From: Pleomorphomonas sp. NRK KF1
GTDB lineage: Bacteria; Pseudomonadota; Alphaproteobacteria; Rhizobiales; Pleomorphomonadaceae
NCBI RefSeq assembly: GCF_023721755.1
Contig: NZ_JAMDLH010000008.1
Location: forward strand, 124,001 to 188,000
DNA length: 64,000 nt
Direction of reading: 5' to 3'
Position 1 is the first letter of the stretch; each line of letters starts with the position of its first letter. Below are positions 53,591 through 61,936 of the stretch, one piece after another. The notes below the pieces were generated by a model that saw nothing but the letters and a program-made list of their open reading frames with translations, searched no databases and was not told the DNA's origin. The translations under genes were made by a program, and so were the position numbers.

Positions 53591-54459
53591 CAGCGGGCCT
53601 CCTTGGCCGGCGCCGACGACAACAGGCGGAACTGGATGGCGACGATGACCAGCAGCATCGCCACCAGACAGACGACGATGGCCATGGCGCGGCCCATGTC
53701 GCCGAACACGAAGCCGGACTTGTAGGCCTCGTACATCAACACGTTGGTGGAGCCGCGCGGGCCGCCGCCGGTCAGCATGAACACCGGCGCGAACAGCAGG
53801 AAGTTGATGGTGATGTCGGCCACCAGCACGAACAAGAGCGTCGGGCGAAGGAGCGGCAGCGTGACGAGCCAGAGGCGCTGCCAGGCCGAGGCGCCCTCGA
53901 GCCGCGCCGCCTCGTTGATCTCGGGCGGGATGTTCTGCAAGCCGCCGACGAGGAAGATCATCCAGTAGCTGATGCCCTTCCAGGTGGCGATGGCGATGAT
54001 GGAATAGAGCGCGAAATCAGGGCTGGTCAGGAAGCGGTAGGGGCCGAGGCCGATGGCGCCGAGCGCGCCGTTGAGGAAGCCTTCCGGCAGCAGCACTATG
54101 CGCCAGATGATGACGGCGACCGGCAGCGAAATGCCGATGGGGATGAGGAACAACAGGCGGAACACCGCCATGCCCGGCAGCTTCTGGACGAACATCAAGG
54201 CCAGCGCCAGGGCGAGCGCCACCTGCAACGGGTTGATGATCAGGTTGAACCACAGCGTGACGCGGAGCGACTTCCAGAAGCCCGAGTCGGTGAGGAGGCC
54301 AACGTAGTTCTCCAGGCCGACGAAGGTGCGCTCGCCGGCGATGGTGGTGTAGAGGCTTTCGTAGAGGGCGAGCCCGATGGGATAGGCGCGGAAGATCGCC
54401 AGCCCCAGCAAGGCCGGCGCGAGCGTCAGGACCAGGAGGGCGACAGGCGAGCGGTTCAA
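53590..54459 (-). CDS. Sugar-type ABC transporter permease (MalF/UgpA-like)
   Basis: A 289-residue permease with six hydrophobic segments and the coupling loop Glu-Ala-Ala-Arg-Leu-Glu-Gly-Ala-Ser near 181-189. It forms the channel with the following permease and lies 58 bp after the binding-protein gene. The N-terminal Leu-Ala-Leu-Tyr-Glu-Ser-Leu-Tyr motif is common to CUT1 permeases. Confidence 0.87.
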   Translation of the reverse strand: MNRSPVALLVLTLAPALLGLAIFRAYPIGLALYESLYTTIAGERTFVGLENYVGLLTDSGFWKSLRVTLWFNLIINPLQVALALALALMFVQKLPGMAVFRLLFLIPIGISLPVAVIIWRIVLLPEGFLNGALGAIGLGPYRFLTSPDFALYSIIAIATWKGISYWMIFLVGGLQNIPPEINEAARLEGASAWQRLWLVTLPLLRPTLLFVLVADITINFLLFAPVFMLTGGGPRGSTNVLMYEAYKSGFVFGDMGRAMAIVVCLVAMLLVIVAIQFRLLSSAPAKEAR

Positions 54460-54517
54460 TGCACCTCTTCCCCGAAAGCGACCGCGCCCGAGGGCGCGGC
54501 CATCTGTTTTCGTGAGC

Positions 54518-55837
54518 TTACTTGCGGTTCAGCCGCTTGGCAGCCTGATCGTAGGCATCGACGGCGGTATCCAGCGCCTCGTCCACCGGCACGCCGTTGG
54601 CAATGTCGGTGAAGGCGGTGCGGAAGGCGTCCTGCAGCTGGCTGAAGGCGACGGTGACCGGACGCGGCGCGGCGGTGTTGCGCGACTCCCAGGCCGACAG
54701 GCGCATGACCGAGGCCGGGAAGGCGTCATAGGCCGGGTCGCTGTTGATCTGATCGAGCAGGCGGTTGGTGACCGGCAGCTGGTTGAGCGTCTTGAACCAG
54801 ACGTCGGTGCCCTCGTCGCTCAGCGCGGCGAACTTGGCGAAGTCGGCGGCGGCGGCTGCGTCCGGGCTGACCTTGGTGACCGAGAGGTACCAGCTGCCGG
54901 TGGGCGTCGAGGCCTTGCCCTCGGCGAACTTCGGGTGCGGGGCGATGCCGAAGTTGATGCTGGAGTCGGCGACGGCCGGCACGTTCCAGGTGCCGCCGAC
55001 GAACATGGCCAGCTGGCCGTTGGTGAACATCTGCGCCGCTTCGCCGAAGCCGAGCGAGCGGGGGCTGACGTTGTCCTTGTTGAAGAGGTCCGACCACCAG
55101 CTGGCGGCCTTGGTCCAGGCGTCGCCGTTCAAGTAACCGTCGGCGGTCATGGCGTCGGCCGAGATCAGCTCGCCACCCAGCGACCCGCCCAGCGGCTGCA
55201 GCTGGTAGAGCTCGCCGAACTGCTCGAAGGCGAAGCCCCAGGGCTTGCCCTTGCCGCCCTCGTCGCCGGAGACGGCCTTGGCCGCCTCGGCCACCTGCTC
55301 GAACGTCCAGCGGTCCTCGGTAGCGAGCTTGACGATGGTGTCGGGCTTGGTGACGCTGTCCTTGGTGAGGCCGTTCGGCGGGGTGACGCCGGCGGCCTTC
55401 AGGAGGTCGACGTTGTAGTAGAGCACCTGGGCCGACGAGTTCATCGGCAGGGAGTAGAGCTTGCCGTCATAGGTGCCGGTGGCGACCGAGGAGGCGACCA
55501 GCTTCTGCTTGGCTTCGTCGGCCACGGCGGCGTCGAAGGGCAGGATGTAGCCGTTGGCGGCATAGGCGGCGACGACCGGCGCGTCGGTGTAGATGAGGTC
55601 GACGGCGGCGTCGGCCGACTTCAGCCGCATCTCCGACACCTGGAAGAACTGGTTCCACGGCAGGCTCTGGATCTCGACCTTCACATCCGCATGCTGGGCC
55701 ATGTAGGCGTCGGCAACCGCCTCCATCGAGCCCTTGTCGAGGCCCTCGATCATCAGCACGGTCAGCGTGGTCTCGGCGTGGGCGGTGGCGGTGAGCCCAA
55801 TCGCCAGAGCGGTGGTCAATAGCGGCAGCCGGGTCAT
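54518..55837 (-). CDS. Sugar-type ABC transporter, periplasmic binding protein
   Basis: A 439-residue extracellular solute-binding protein (CUT1 family, COG1653) with a signal peptide at about 1-21 (ending Ala-His-Ala-Glu). Typical marks are Leu-Tyr-Ser-Leu-Pro-Met-Asn near 111-117, Val-Leu-Tyr-Tyr-Asn-Val-Asp-Leu-Leu and Met-Phe-Val-Gly-Gly-Thr-Trp. GAGGAG precedes the ATG at 55837. The open frame continues upstream through a 34-bp-period repeat, but that part is not coding. A nucleoside hydrolase gene lies 136 bp upstream on the same strand, hinting at a nucleoside or ribose-related substrate. Confidence 0.87.
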   Translation of the reverse strand: MTRLPLLTTALAIGLTATAHAETTLTVLMIEGLDKGSMEAVADAYMAQHADVKVEIQSLPWNQFFQVSEMRLKSADAAVDLIYTDAPVVAAYAANGYILPFDAAVADEAKQKLVASSVATGTYDGKLYSLPMNSSAQVLYYNVDLLKAAGVTPPNGLTKDSVTKPDTIVKLATEDRWTFEQVAEAAKAVSGDEGGKGKPWGFAFEQFGELYQLQPLGGSLGGELISADAMTADGYLNGDAWTKAASWWSDLFNKDNVSPRSLGFGEAAQMFTNGQLAMFVGGTWNVPAVADSSINFGIAPHPKFAEGKASTPTGSWYLSVTKVSPDAAAAADFAKFAALSDEGTDVWFKTLNQLPVTNRLLDQINSDPAYDAFPASVMRLSAWESRNTAAPRPVTVAFSQLQDAFRTAFTDIANGVPVDEALDTAVDAYDQAAKRLNRK

Positions 55838-55866
55838 GGTGTTCTCCTCTGGTCTTCTTGTTCTTT

Positions 55867-55952
55867 GCGGTACTAGCGGTCCAACGCTTTTGTCTTTTAT
55901 GCGGTACCAGCGGTCCAACGGTCTTTTCTTTTTTGCGGTCCTAGCGGTCCAA
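55867..55952 (-). repeat. Three-copy tandem repeat, 34-bp period, upstream of the binding-protein gene
   Basis: The 18-bp motif GCGGTACTAGCGGTCCAA (with small variation) occurs at 55867-55884, 55901-55918 and 55935-55952, exactly 34 bp apart each time, separated by T-rich spacers. On the coding strand each reads TTGGACCGCT-x-GxACCGC, itself a direct repeat of an ACCGC half-site 9 bp apart, followed by an A-rich tract. It lies between the nucleoside hydrolase and the transporter genes, an obvious candidate for a regulator-binding array or an RNA element. Confidence 0.85.
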
Positions 55953-55973
55953 ACTACTGTTCTTTTGTCTTCT

Positions 55974-56951
55974 TTATCTCTGGGCGATGCGGCGGGCGGC
56001 GTCCACCAGCGCATCGGTGACCAGTCTGGCGACGCCCGGTCGGTCAAGGCCGAGCGCCACGCCGATGCGGGCGCCGCCTTCGGGCACCCAGGAGCGGCGG
56101 TCGGCATCCGTCGCGCCATAGTGCGGGCCGGGCACGGTGTCCACCGTCACCGGCAGCTGCTCGATGGTGAACAGCGTGGGGTCGATCAGCCAGGCCAGCG
56201 GGCAGGTGTCGTGCAGGGCCGGGCCGGGCACGCGGCCGGCGGCGATGTCGCCGGAGCGCTCGGTGTAATACTGGATGATGTCGGCGACGGGGTTGGCGCC
56301 GGGCACGGCGGCGCGCAGGCGGGCGAGGTCGTCGCGGTCGATCCAGGCGTCGTTGGTGACGTCGAGCCCGAACATGGTGGCCTTGATGCCCGAGCGCAGC
56401 ACCATGGCGGCGGCCTCCGGGTCGGCCCACAGGTTGAACTCGGCGCGCGGGGTGACGTTGCCGCCGACGATGCCGCCGCCCATGAACACCAGCTCGCGCG
56501 CCTTGCCGGGCAGCTCGGGATCGAGTGCGATGGCCAGAGCGAGGTTGGTCATCGGGCCGAGGACGACCAGCGTGATCTCGCCCGGCGCGGCGTTGACCCG
56601 GCGGACGATCTCCTCGGCCGCGTGCCCCGGCGCCAGCGCCCGGCGCGGCGGCGGCAGCGTGGCCCCGGCCGAATCCAGCCCGGTGACGCCGTGGAAGGCG
56701 GCGGGAAACTCGTAGCGGTGGAGAAGCGGCGCCACGGCGCCGGCGTAGACGGGAATGCTGGTGCCCAGCGCATCGGCGATGGCCAGCGCGTTGGCCGAGG
56801 TGCAATCGAGCGGCGCATTGCCGCAAACGGCAGTGATCGCCTCGATCTCGAACGCGCCCGACGTCACCGCCAGCGCAATGGCCGCGAAATCGTCGTGGCC
56901 GGGGTCGCAGTCGATGATCAGGCGGCGGCGGGTCGTCGGGGAGGTGTTCAT
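55974..56951 (-). CDS. Nucleoside hydrolase (inosine-uridine preferring type)
   Basis: A 325-residue nucleoside hydrolase. The calcium-binding, catalytic Asp cluster Asp-Cys-Asp-Pro-Gly-His-Asp-Asp is at 14-21, with Gly-Pro-Met-Thr-Asn-Leu-Ala near 121, Met-Gly-Gly-Gly near 145, and the late Asp of His-Asp-Thr-Cys near 232-235. It splits ribonucleosides into base and ribose. The start is the ATG at 56951. It is the first gene before an ABC transporter on the same strand, and the 136-bp gap contains the 34-bp-period repeat. Together they suggest nucleoside scavenging. Confidence 0.9.
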   Translation of the reverse strand: MNTSPTTRRRLIIDCDPGHDDFAAIALAVTSGAFEIEAITAVCGNAPLDCTSANALAIADALGTSIPVYAGAVAPLLHRYEFPAAFHGVTGLDSAGATLPPPRRALAPGHAAEEIVRRVNAAPGEITLVVLGPMTNLALAIALDPELPGKARELVFMGGGIVGGNVTPRAEFNLWADPEAAAMVLRSGIKATMFGLDVTNDAWIDRDDLARLRAAVPGANPVADIIQYYTERSGDIAAGRVPGPALHDTCPLAWLIDPTLFTIEQLPVTVDTVPGPHYGATDADRRSWVPEGGARIGVALGLDRPGVARLVTDALVDAARRIAQR

Positions 56952-57056
56952 GGGGCCGAACTTATGCGGCGTTTCAGCCGACGGCAAAACCGATGGTTTG
57001 TGCGTTCGGTTGAGTTTGGCTCAAGGATTGGGGGAGGGGGAAGCGGAGGGGAGGGG

Positions 57057-57235
57057 GGCGCGCGGAGGGCGGTGGGCATGCCGGTTGGTTGCGCAGATAC
57101 GCTGGTTAGGAACCAACCTCGGGGTAGATTTGCAATATCCGCTTTGATATTTATCGTCTCAACGGGGTCTTCCTTCGCATACGGGCTGTGTAACTGCGGC
57201 CTACGAGCAAAAGTCTCTACAGAATCATGCGCGCC
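57057..57235 (+). ncRNA. Candidate retron msr-msd RNA
   Basis: Directly upstream of the reverse transcriptase gene. GGCGCGC (57057-57063) and GCGCGCC (57229-57235) could pair as the a1/a2 stem. Inside are a hairpin GGTTGGTT / AACCAACC (57083-57118) with an inner GCG/CGC, a second AATATC / GATATT hairpin (57134-57151) and a weaker stem around CGCATAC (57170s) that could belong to msd. Position, length (about 180 nt) and hairpin layout fit a retron RNA, but the branching guanosine and msd boundaries cannot be fixed by eye. Confidence 0.35.
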
Positions 57236-57247
57236 GGATGATCCGAT

Positions 57248-58864
57248 ATGCGCCTTGGCGTGATTGGAAGGAAGGCCTCGTTGCCATCTTTTACTCAGCT
57301 TTTTGGAAAGCACATCCCTATCTCTGTCCCTCCGGATTTGGCCAGTGAAGCCACGTTACTCGCATATCTGGGTGTTTCCCCGAAAGAACTGAAGAAAATC
57401 TGGTGGTATAGAGATGCTATGTACAAGAATTTCTCGATTGCCAAAGGCTCGGGGAAGCTGCGTCACATCTCCGCCCCCGACAATCGGCTCAAGATCCTAC
57501 AGCGGAAGTTGGCACCGCTCCTCGATCAGCTCTATCGCGTTCGCAATCCTGTACATGGATTTGTACTGGATCGCTCGGTAAGGTCGAATGCGGAAGCACA
57601 CATGTGCCGACGACATGTGGTCAACATTGATCTGAAGGACTTCTTTCCATCAATCACGGAGAACCGGGTAAAAGGTCTGTTGCGGGCACTTGGCGTCGAT
57701 CATCGCGTGTCAGAGATTGTCGCGCGTCTCTGCTGCCTCAATGGACATTTACCCCAAGGGGCACCGACCAGCCCGATTCTGTCAAACATGATCTGCTTCC
57801 GGCTCGACACAGTCCTTTTGCAGATTGCGAAGACTGCTCGCGCTATATATACGCGCTATGCTGACGACATTACGTTCTCGACCTTCCAGCCACCCGTTGG
57901 GTTATTTGAAGCCGGAGTGCCACCTTCTGGTCGCTTTGCGCCCGAGGCGTTGGCGGTGAACCTGCTAAAGGCGATGGCGGACAACGGCTTCGTAATCAAC
58001 CCAGACAAAGCGCACTATGCTGATCGTCACGCGCGTCGCATGGTAACCGGCCTAAAGATTAACGAACTCATCAACGTTGATCGCCGCTATGTACGCAACC
58101 TGCGTGCGGCACTCCATTCGGTGGAGGTGATCGGGGTTAAAGAGGCTCAGATCAAGTTCCAATCCAAGTATGGCGGAGGCACAAGCCTTTCTGCTCATCT
58201 AGCAGGCAAGATTTCGTGGCTCGGCTTCATCAAGGGGTCAACCGATCCGTTGGTGCGCTCCATTATGCTGCGTTTTAATCATTGCTTCCCCGACTCTCCG
58301 CTCAAGGTAAAACCTACTGAGATCGAGATGCGTGATCGCGCTGTGTGGTTGGTCGAGCATGATGGCGACGCTGGCACGCAGGGCACTTGCTTTTTCCTGA
58401 AAGACATCGGGCTTGTGACGGCAGCTCATTGCGTCGAAAATGTCGAAACGGTTGAAATTTATCATCCAAGCAAAACGTCTAATAGCTTTAAGGTGAAAGT
58501 TTTGAAGCGGCACGAGCTTCGCGACCTAGCGCTGCTGGAGCCCGCGCTTCCCAAGACCGAGTATTTTGAGCTGACGGGCTCAGAGCACCTCCCCGTCGCG
58601 GACACTCCAACGGTCGCTTTGGGCTACCCCGGCTACGGACCGGGGGATAAACTAAATGTCCGCTCAGGAACTGTTAGCTCCCTCCCAAAGAAAAGTGGCG
58701 TGCAACTCGTGGAGGTCACGCAGAAAATAGCCCAAGGAATGTCGGGCGGCCCGCTTCTCGATGCACATGGAAATGTCATTGGAATCAATCACAAAGGTGG
58801 CCCCGAGATGGCCCGCGATTTCGCAGTCCACATCAAAGAGTTGACGGCCTGGCTTGCCGAATAG
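57248..58864 (+). CDS. Retron-type reverse transcriptase fused to a trypsin-like serine protease
   Basis: A 538-residue fusion. Residues 60-330 are a retron-like RT: Asn-Ala-Glu-Ala-His at 114-118 (the retron NAXXH motif), Asn-Ile-Asp-Leu-Lys-Asp-Phe-Phe at 126-133, Leu-Pro-Gln-Gly-Ala-Pro-Thr-Ser-Pro at 168-176, catalytic Tyr-Ala-Asp-Asp at 204-207, and Val-Thr-Gly-Leu at 266-269 (the retron VTG motif). Residues 365-538 are a trypsin-fold protease with Thr-Ala-Ala-His-Cys (His394), Arg-Asp-Leu-Ala-Leu-Leu (Asp426) and Gly-Met-Ser-Gly-Gly-Pro (Ser499), a complete triad. Retrons are antiphage systems in which msDNA controls an effector; here the protease would be the effector. The gene is more AT-rich than its neighbours. 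No strong ribosome binding site is visible. Confidence 0.92.
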   Translation: MRLGVIGRKASLPSFTQLFGKHIPISVPPDLASEATLLAYLGVSPKELKKIWWYRDAMYKNFSIAKGSGKLRHISAPDNRLKILQRKLAPLLDQLYRVRNPVHGFVLDRSVRSNAEAHMCRRHVVNIDLKDFFPSITENRVKGLLRALGVDHRVSEIVARLCCLNGHLPQGAPTSPILSNMICFRLDTVLLQIAKTARAIYTRYADDITFSTFQPPVGLFEAGVPPSGRFAPEALAVNLLKAMADNGFVINPDKAHYADRHARRMVTGLKINELINVDRRYVRNLRAALHSVEVIGVKEAQIKFQSKYGGGTSLSAHLAGKISWLGFIKGSTDPLVRSIMLRFNHCFPDSPLKVKPTEIEMRDRAVWLVEHDGDAGTQGTCFFLKDIGLVTAAHCVENVETVEIYHPSKTSNSFKVKVLKRHELRDLALLEPALPKTEYFELTGSEHLPVADTPTVALGYPGYGPGDKLNVRSGTVSSLPKKSGVQLVEVTQKIAQGMSGGPLLDAHGNVIGINHKGGPEMARDFAVHIKELTAWLAE

Positions 58865-59191
58865 AGTTGATGAACGACGAATGGGCCGTCCAACGCACCA
58901 GTTACGTGATGCTGGAAGGCATCGGGCAAGATGGCAATGATCCATCGTTAGTTTGTTGGCGGTGAGAAACTGACCAAGCAGCCCAGTGCCAAGCTTAATG
59001 GTGGCCCACATCACGCCTCGCCGTAATCCCGTTGGGCCATGCGAACCCTCGTTCTTACCAGCGACAGCCCAAGGGATGGACTACATACACCCGCTACTTG
59101 TGCTAGCAGCCCATTGGCGGATTAACGAGAACGAGCTGCAACTGTAAGCTTATCCCCACATGCGATCTCAGCCGCATAGTTAGGGGCAACA
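58865..59191. other. Gene-free gap after the retron gene
   Basis: About 330 bp without a convincing frame, terminator or repeat arm. It could hold a retron RNA if that were downstream, but I see no a1/a2-like pair there. The TAGGGG before 59192 is the ribosome binding site of the next gene. Confidence 0.4.
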
Positions 59192-60907
59192 GTGCCGTTC
59201 TATGTTCGTCAATCGGTGTCTGCGGGGCCGTTTCGCTTCAATTTCTCGAAAGCCGGCGTTGGAGTTTCTGTCGGTGTACGCGGACTGCGAATAGGAACCG
59301 GTCCAAGGGGGCACTATATTCATGCCGGTGTTGGCGGCCTTTATTACAGATCCTCAGTTAGAAGAGCCGGACGGCGCGTATCGGTAGGGGAGACGGCGCC
59401 CAAACTACCGCGAGAGATGTGCGACCAAACAGATGTTGCCATGATCGATATCGATTCCGGCGACGTCATCCAAATGCGAGATGAAACTCTCGGTGAGCTG
59501 CTCGATGAAGTCAACGAGAAAAGCAGCCAGGTTCGGATGTCGGTCGCGTTTTGCTGGACGGCGATCGTTATTGGTTTGATTGCTGGACTTGCGTTTGGCG
59601 CCAACGGCTTGGTTCTGACGTTGCTTGCCCTTCCTGGCCTAGCAATAGGGCGGTGGCTTGACTCTTATCGTCGCAGCACAGTGCTCTATTATGATCTCGA
59701 AGGTGATGCAGAGGAAACTTACAAGCAGCTTGCGCAAGGCTTCGACGGGCTTATTGGCTGCGCTGGCAAGTGGCACATTGAGGCGGGTGGTGCTGTTACA
59801 AGTCTGACGGCCTGGAAACGCAACGCTGGTGCTTCTCATCTTGTAAGAAAGAGTGCGACCACGCTCTCGTACCGATTGCCTGCTGTCATCAAAAGTAACG
59901 TCACTCCGCCTGCACTTGGTGTAGGCAAGCAAACGCTGTTTTTCATGCCCGATATCGTGCTGGTTCAGGATGGAACGCGGTTTGGTGCCGTGCCGTATGG
60001 CGATCTTACGCTCCGCTGGCAAGATACTCGTTTCATCGAAGAGGGGCGGGTGCCAAGTGATGCCCGTGTCGTTGGTCACACTTGGAAGCATCCCAACAGG
60101 GATGGTGGGCCGGACAGACGCTTCAGGGATAACAGGCAAATTCCAATCTGCCTGTATGAGACGATTCACTTTCATAGCAATAGTGGCGTCAACGAACTGG
60201 TGGAGTTTTCGAAGACGGGTAAAGCCGCCGCTTTTGCTGACGGTTGTGAACGCCTCTCCCGTCTTCCGAGAGAAAAGACAACTCGCGCGTCGCTACCTGC
60301 TGCCCAGTCGTCAATGCCACCCGATGCTCTCAAGGTGCAGCATGAGGCGAGGCAGCACCGATCGCTTCCTACCTATTTCTTCATCCCACTCGCCATAGTT
60401 GTCGGCTTGCCGATGCTCGGGATACTTTTCCCCAATCCCCCGTTAAAACAAGACCCGGCCGCGGTCGGCGAAAAGCCCAACCTAGCGGCTGAATGGAAAC
60501 CTCCTGTAGCCGACGAGAGTCGGACCAGCGTTCCAAATACACTTAATCAAGCCCCCTTAGTCGCCGCCCCCCAGTCTCAACATGCGTCAGATTCGCCCTC
60601 AGAGGATGCGGCCTCCGTCGCAATAGCGGCATCTCCGCCATTGTCGAGCCGGTCATCCAGTGCCGTCAAAACCGAACTGCTAGATGTTTCTCCTGCGGGC
60701 GAAACAAAATCGGCCGTGAGCCTTACGAGGCGTGCTCGGAAGGCAGTTAACCTTCGTGAGGGGCCAAGCACGAAGAACAAGATTTTAGTGACGGTTCCCA
60801 AGGGCGCTGCTGTAAAAATTCTTGGGCAGAGCGGCGGTTGGAGCCACGTCGATTTTGGGAATGGTGTAGTCGGTTGGATCGCTAGCGAGTTTCTTGCGAC
60901 AGAATAG
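59192..60907 (+). CDS. DUF4236 membrane protein with C-terminal SH3 domain
   Basis: A 571-residue GTG-started protein (TAGGGG upstream). Residues 1-55 are a DUF4236 domain (Gly-Pro-Phe-Arg-Phe-Asn-Phe-Ser-Lys-Ala-Gly-Val-Gly-Val-Ser, then Gly-Val-Arg-Gly-Leu-Arg-Ile-Gly). Hydrophobic helices follow at about 112-155, then a soluble middle with two Trp-rich stretches, another helix near 391-410, a low-complexity Pro/Ser/Ala linker and a bacterial SH3 domain at about 505-568 (Asn-Leu-Arg-Glu-Gly-Pro-Ser). DUF4236 proteins recur in mobile and defence-rich loci. It lies downstream of the retron on the same strand with a 327-bp gap, and it is AT-richer than the backbone. Confidence 0.82.
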   Translation: MPFYVRQSVSAGPFRFNFSKAGVGVSVGVRGLRIGTGPRGHYIHAGVGGLYYRSSVRRAGRRVSVGETAPKLPREMCDQTDVAMIDIDSGDVIQMRDETLGELLDEVNEKSSQVRMSVAFCWTAIVIGLIAGLAFGANGLVLTLLALPGLAIGRWLDSYRRSTVLYYDLEGDAEETYKQLAQGFDGLIGCAGKWHIEAGGAVTSLTAWKRNAGASHLVRKSATTLSYRLPAVIKSNVTPPALGVGKQTLFFMPDIVLVQDGTRFGAVPYGDLTLRWQDTRFIEEGRVPSDARVVGHTWKHPNRDGGPDRRFRDNRQIPICLYETIHFHSNSGVNELVEFSKTGKAAAFADGCERLSRLPREKTTRASLPAAQSSMPPDALKVQHEARQHRSLPTYFFIPLAIVVGLPMLGILFPNPPLKQDPAAVGEKPNLAAEWKPPVADESRTSVPNTLNQAPLVAAPQSQHASDSPSEDAASVAIAASPPLSSRSSSAVKTELLDVSPAGETKSAVSLTRRARKAVNLREGPSTKNKILVTVPKGAAVKILGQSGGWSHVDFGNGVVGWIASEFLATE

Positions 60908-61050
60908 CTACGGTCCGGCTCCCCAGAGGCCGAGAACTGTACCAAGCCCAGTGGAGCAAACGTCATCAGTGCTCCGAGATTGGTTCACAGCAGGAAGGCA
61001 ACCGATGGCTCAGCCAAGAAGAAAGCGGCGGGCCTCGATCAGCCATCCCC

Positions 61051-61203
61051 CGCGATCCGTCTCTCGGCGAGATCTGGGTCGATGATTTAGGGTCGCCTCG
61101 TCAGGCTCTTCTGCGAGGGGCGGAGGGGCTGTATCTCGCTGGCGATCCCCGTTCCGACCTCGGCGGCCTCGCTGGCGCGGTTACCGATTTCCCTCAGCAC
61201 TAG
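61051..61203 (+). pseudogene. Fragment of a GNAT gene, paralogous to 62163-63113
   Basis: An open 50-codon stretch ending in TAG matches residues 31-71 of the intact GNAT protein downstream: Asp-Pro-Ser-Leu-Gly-x-Ile-Trp-Val-Asp-Asp-Leu, Leu-Arg-Gly-x-Glu-Gly-Leu-Tyr-Leu-Ala-Gly-Asp-Pro-Arg-Ser-Asp-Leu-Gly-Gly-Leu-Ala. Many third-codon differences show it is an older copy. After residue 41 of the fragment similarity stops and the frame ends shortly after. No start codon or acetyl-CoA site is present. The rest of the gap 60908-61309 shows nothing further. Confidence 0.8.
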
Positions 61204-61309
61204 TGCGTATTGGGAAAAGTGGAGACGCTCTTCAGGAAAAAGGCGCGATAAAACAAGAAGCCAGGAGCGGTGATGCATCGTCGGCGCGGCGACACAAGGA
61301 GAAGTGAAG

Positions 61310-61798
61310 ATGTTGAGTGATGCCCTTCAGAACGGCTTCAACGAGCAGATCCAGAAAGAGTTCTATTCCTCGTATCTGTATCTCGCGATGGCCGCCCATT
61401 TCGAAGCTGCAAACCTGCCGGGCTTCGCATCGTGGATGAAGAAGCAGTCGGACGAGGAGCGCGGCCACGGCATGAAGCTGTGGGACTATGTGTACGATCG
61501 CGGCGGCAAGGTCGTCCTTTCGGCGATCGAGCAGCCGCCGGTGGCGTTCGGCAAGCCGCTGGAGGTGTTCGAGCAGGTGCTGGCGCACGAAGAGAAGGTC
61601 ACCCAGTCGATCAACGCGCTCTATGCGCTGGCGGCCAAGAACGATGATGTGGCGGCCGAGATTTTCCTGCAATGGTTCGTCACCGAGCAGGTCGAGGAAG
61701 AGAAGTCCGTCACCGACGTGATCGCGCAGCTCAAGATGTCGGGCGACAACGGCTTCGCCGCCCTGTTCGTGGACAAACACATCCTGGGCCAGAGGTAA
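61310..61798 (+). CDS. ftnA: Ferritin
   Basis: A 162-residue non-heme ferritin that oxidises and stores iron in a 24-mer shell. The ferroxidase ligands are visible: Glu in Gln-Lys-Glu-Phe-Tyr near 17, and the Glu-Glu-Arg-Gly-His pair near 49-53, with a further Glu in Phe-Glu-Gln-Val-Leu-Ala-His-Glu-Glu near 92-94 and Gln-Trp-Phe-Val-Thr-Glu-Gln-Val-Glu-Glu near 122-131. The four-helix length is standard. AAGGAG is 8 bp before the ATG at 61310; an earlier GTG is too close to it. A terminator follows. Expression is probably iron-dependent, but I cannot identify an operator with confidence. Confidence 0.95.
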   Translation: MLSDALQNGFNEQIQKEFYSSYLYLAMAAHFEAANLPGFASWMKKQSDEERGHGMKLWDYVYDRGGKVVLSAIEQPPVAFGKPLEVFEQVLAHEEKVTQSINALYALAAKNDDVAAEIFLQWFVTEQVEEEKSVTDVIAQLKMSGDNGFAALFVDKHILGQR

Positions 61799-61807
61799 CG
61801 GCCGGCA

Positions 61808-61844
61808 GCCCGGCGTGCAACACGCGCGCCGGGCCAGAATTTTT
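61808..61844 (+). terminator. Rho-independent terminator after ferritin
   Basis: Stem GCCCGGCG / CGCCGGGC with an internal GCGTG/CACGC extension, followed by CAGAATTTTT, starting 9 bp after the ferritin stop codon. Confidence 0.85.
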
Positions 61845-61936
61845 GCGCAACCGAGCCCGCCTCGCTTCGTTCTCGTTGACCATGGGAGCGGGGTGGGGAT
61901 AGGGTTGCTGCAAGTCTGAGTGGAAAGGAGGCACAC

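Noticed and set aside
55867-55952. Three evenly spaced motifs as a mini CRISPR
   Set aside because: The 16-bp spacers are T-rich and similar to each other and no cas genes are present.
57057-57120. G-rich stretch near 57030-57075 as a G-quadruplex element
   Set aside because: The runs are part of a general purine-biased stretch at the gene-free edge; no clear regulatory context supports a separate call.
58865-59191. Second effector gene of the retron system directly after the RT
   Set aside because: No frame with protein-like composition or start signal is present; the effector is more simply the fused protease.
61180-61309. Iron-responsive operator (Irr or Fur box) before ferritin
   Set aside because: AT-rich bits are present but I could not match a convincing consensus by eye.
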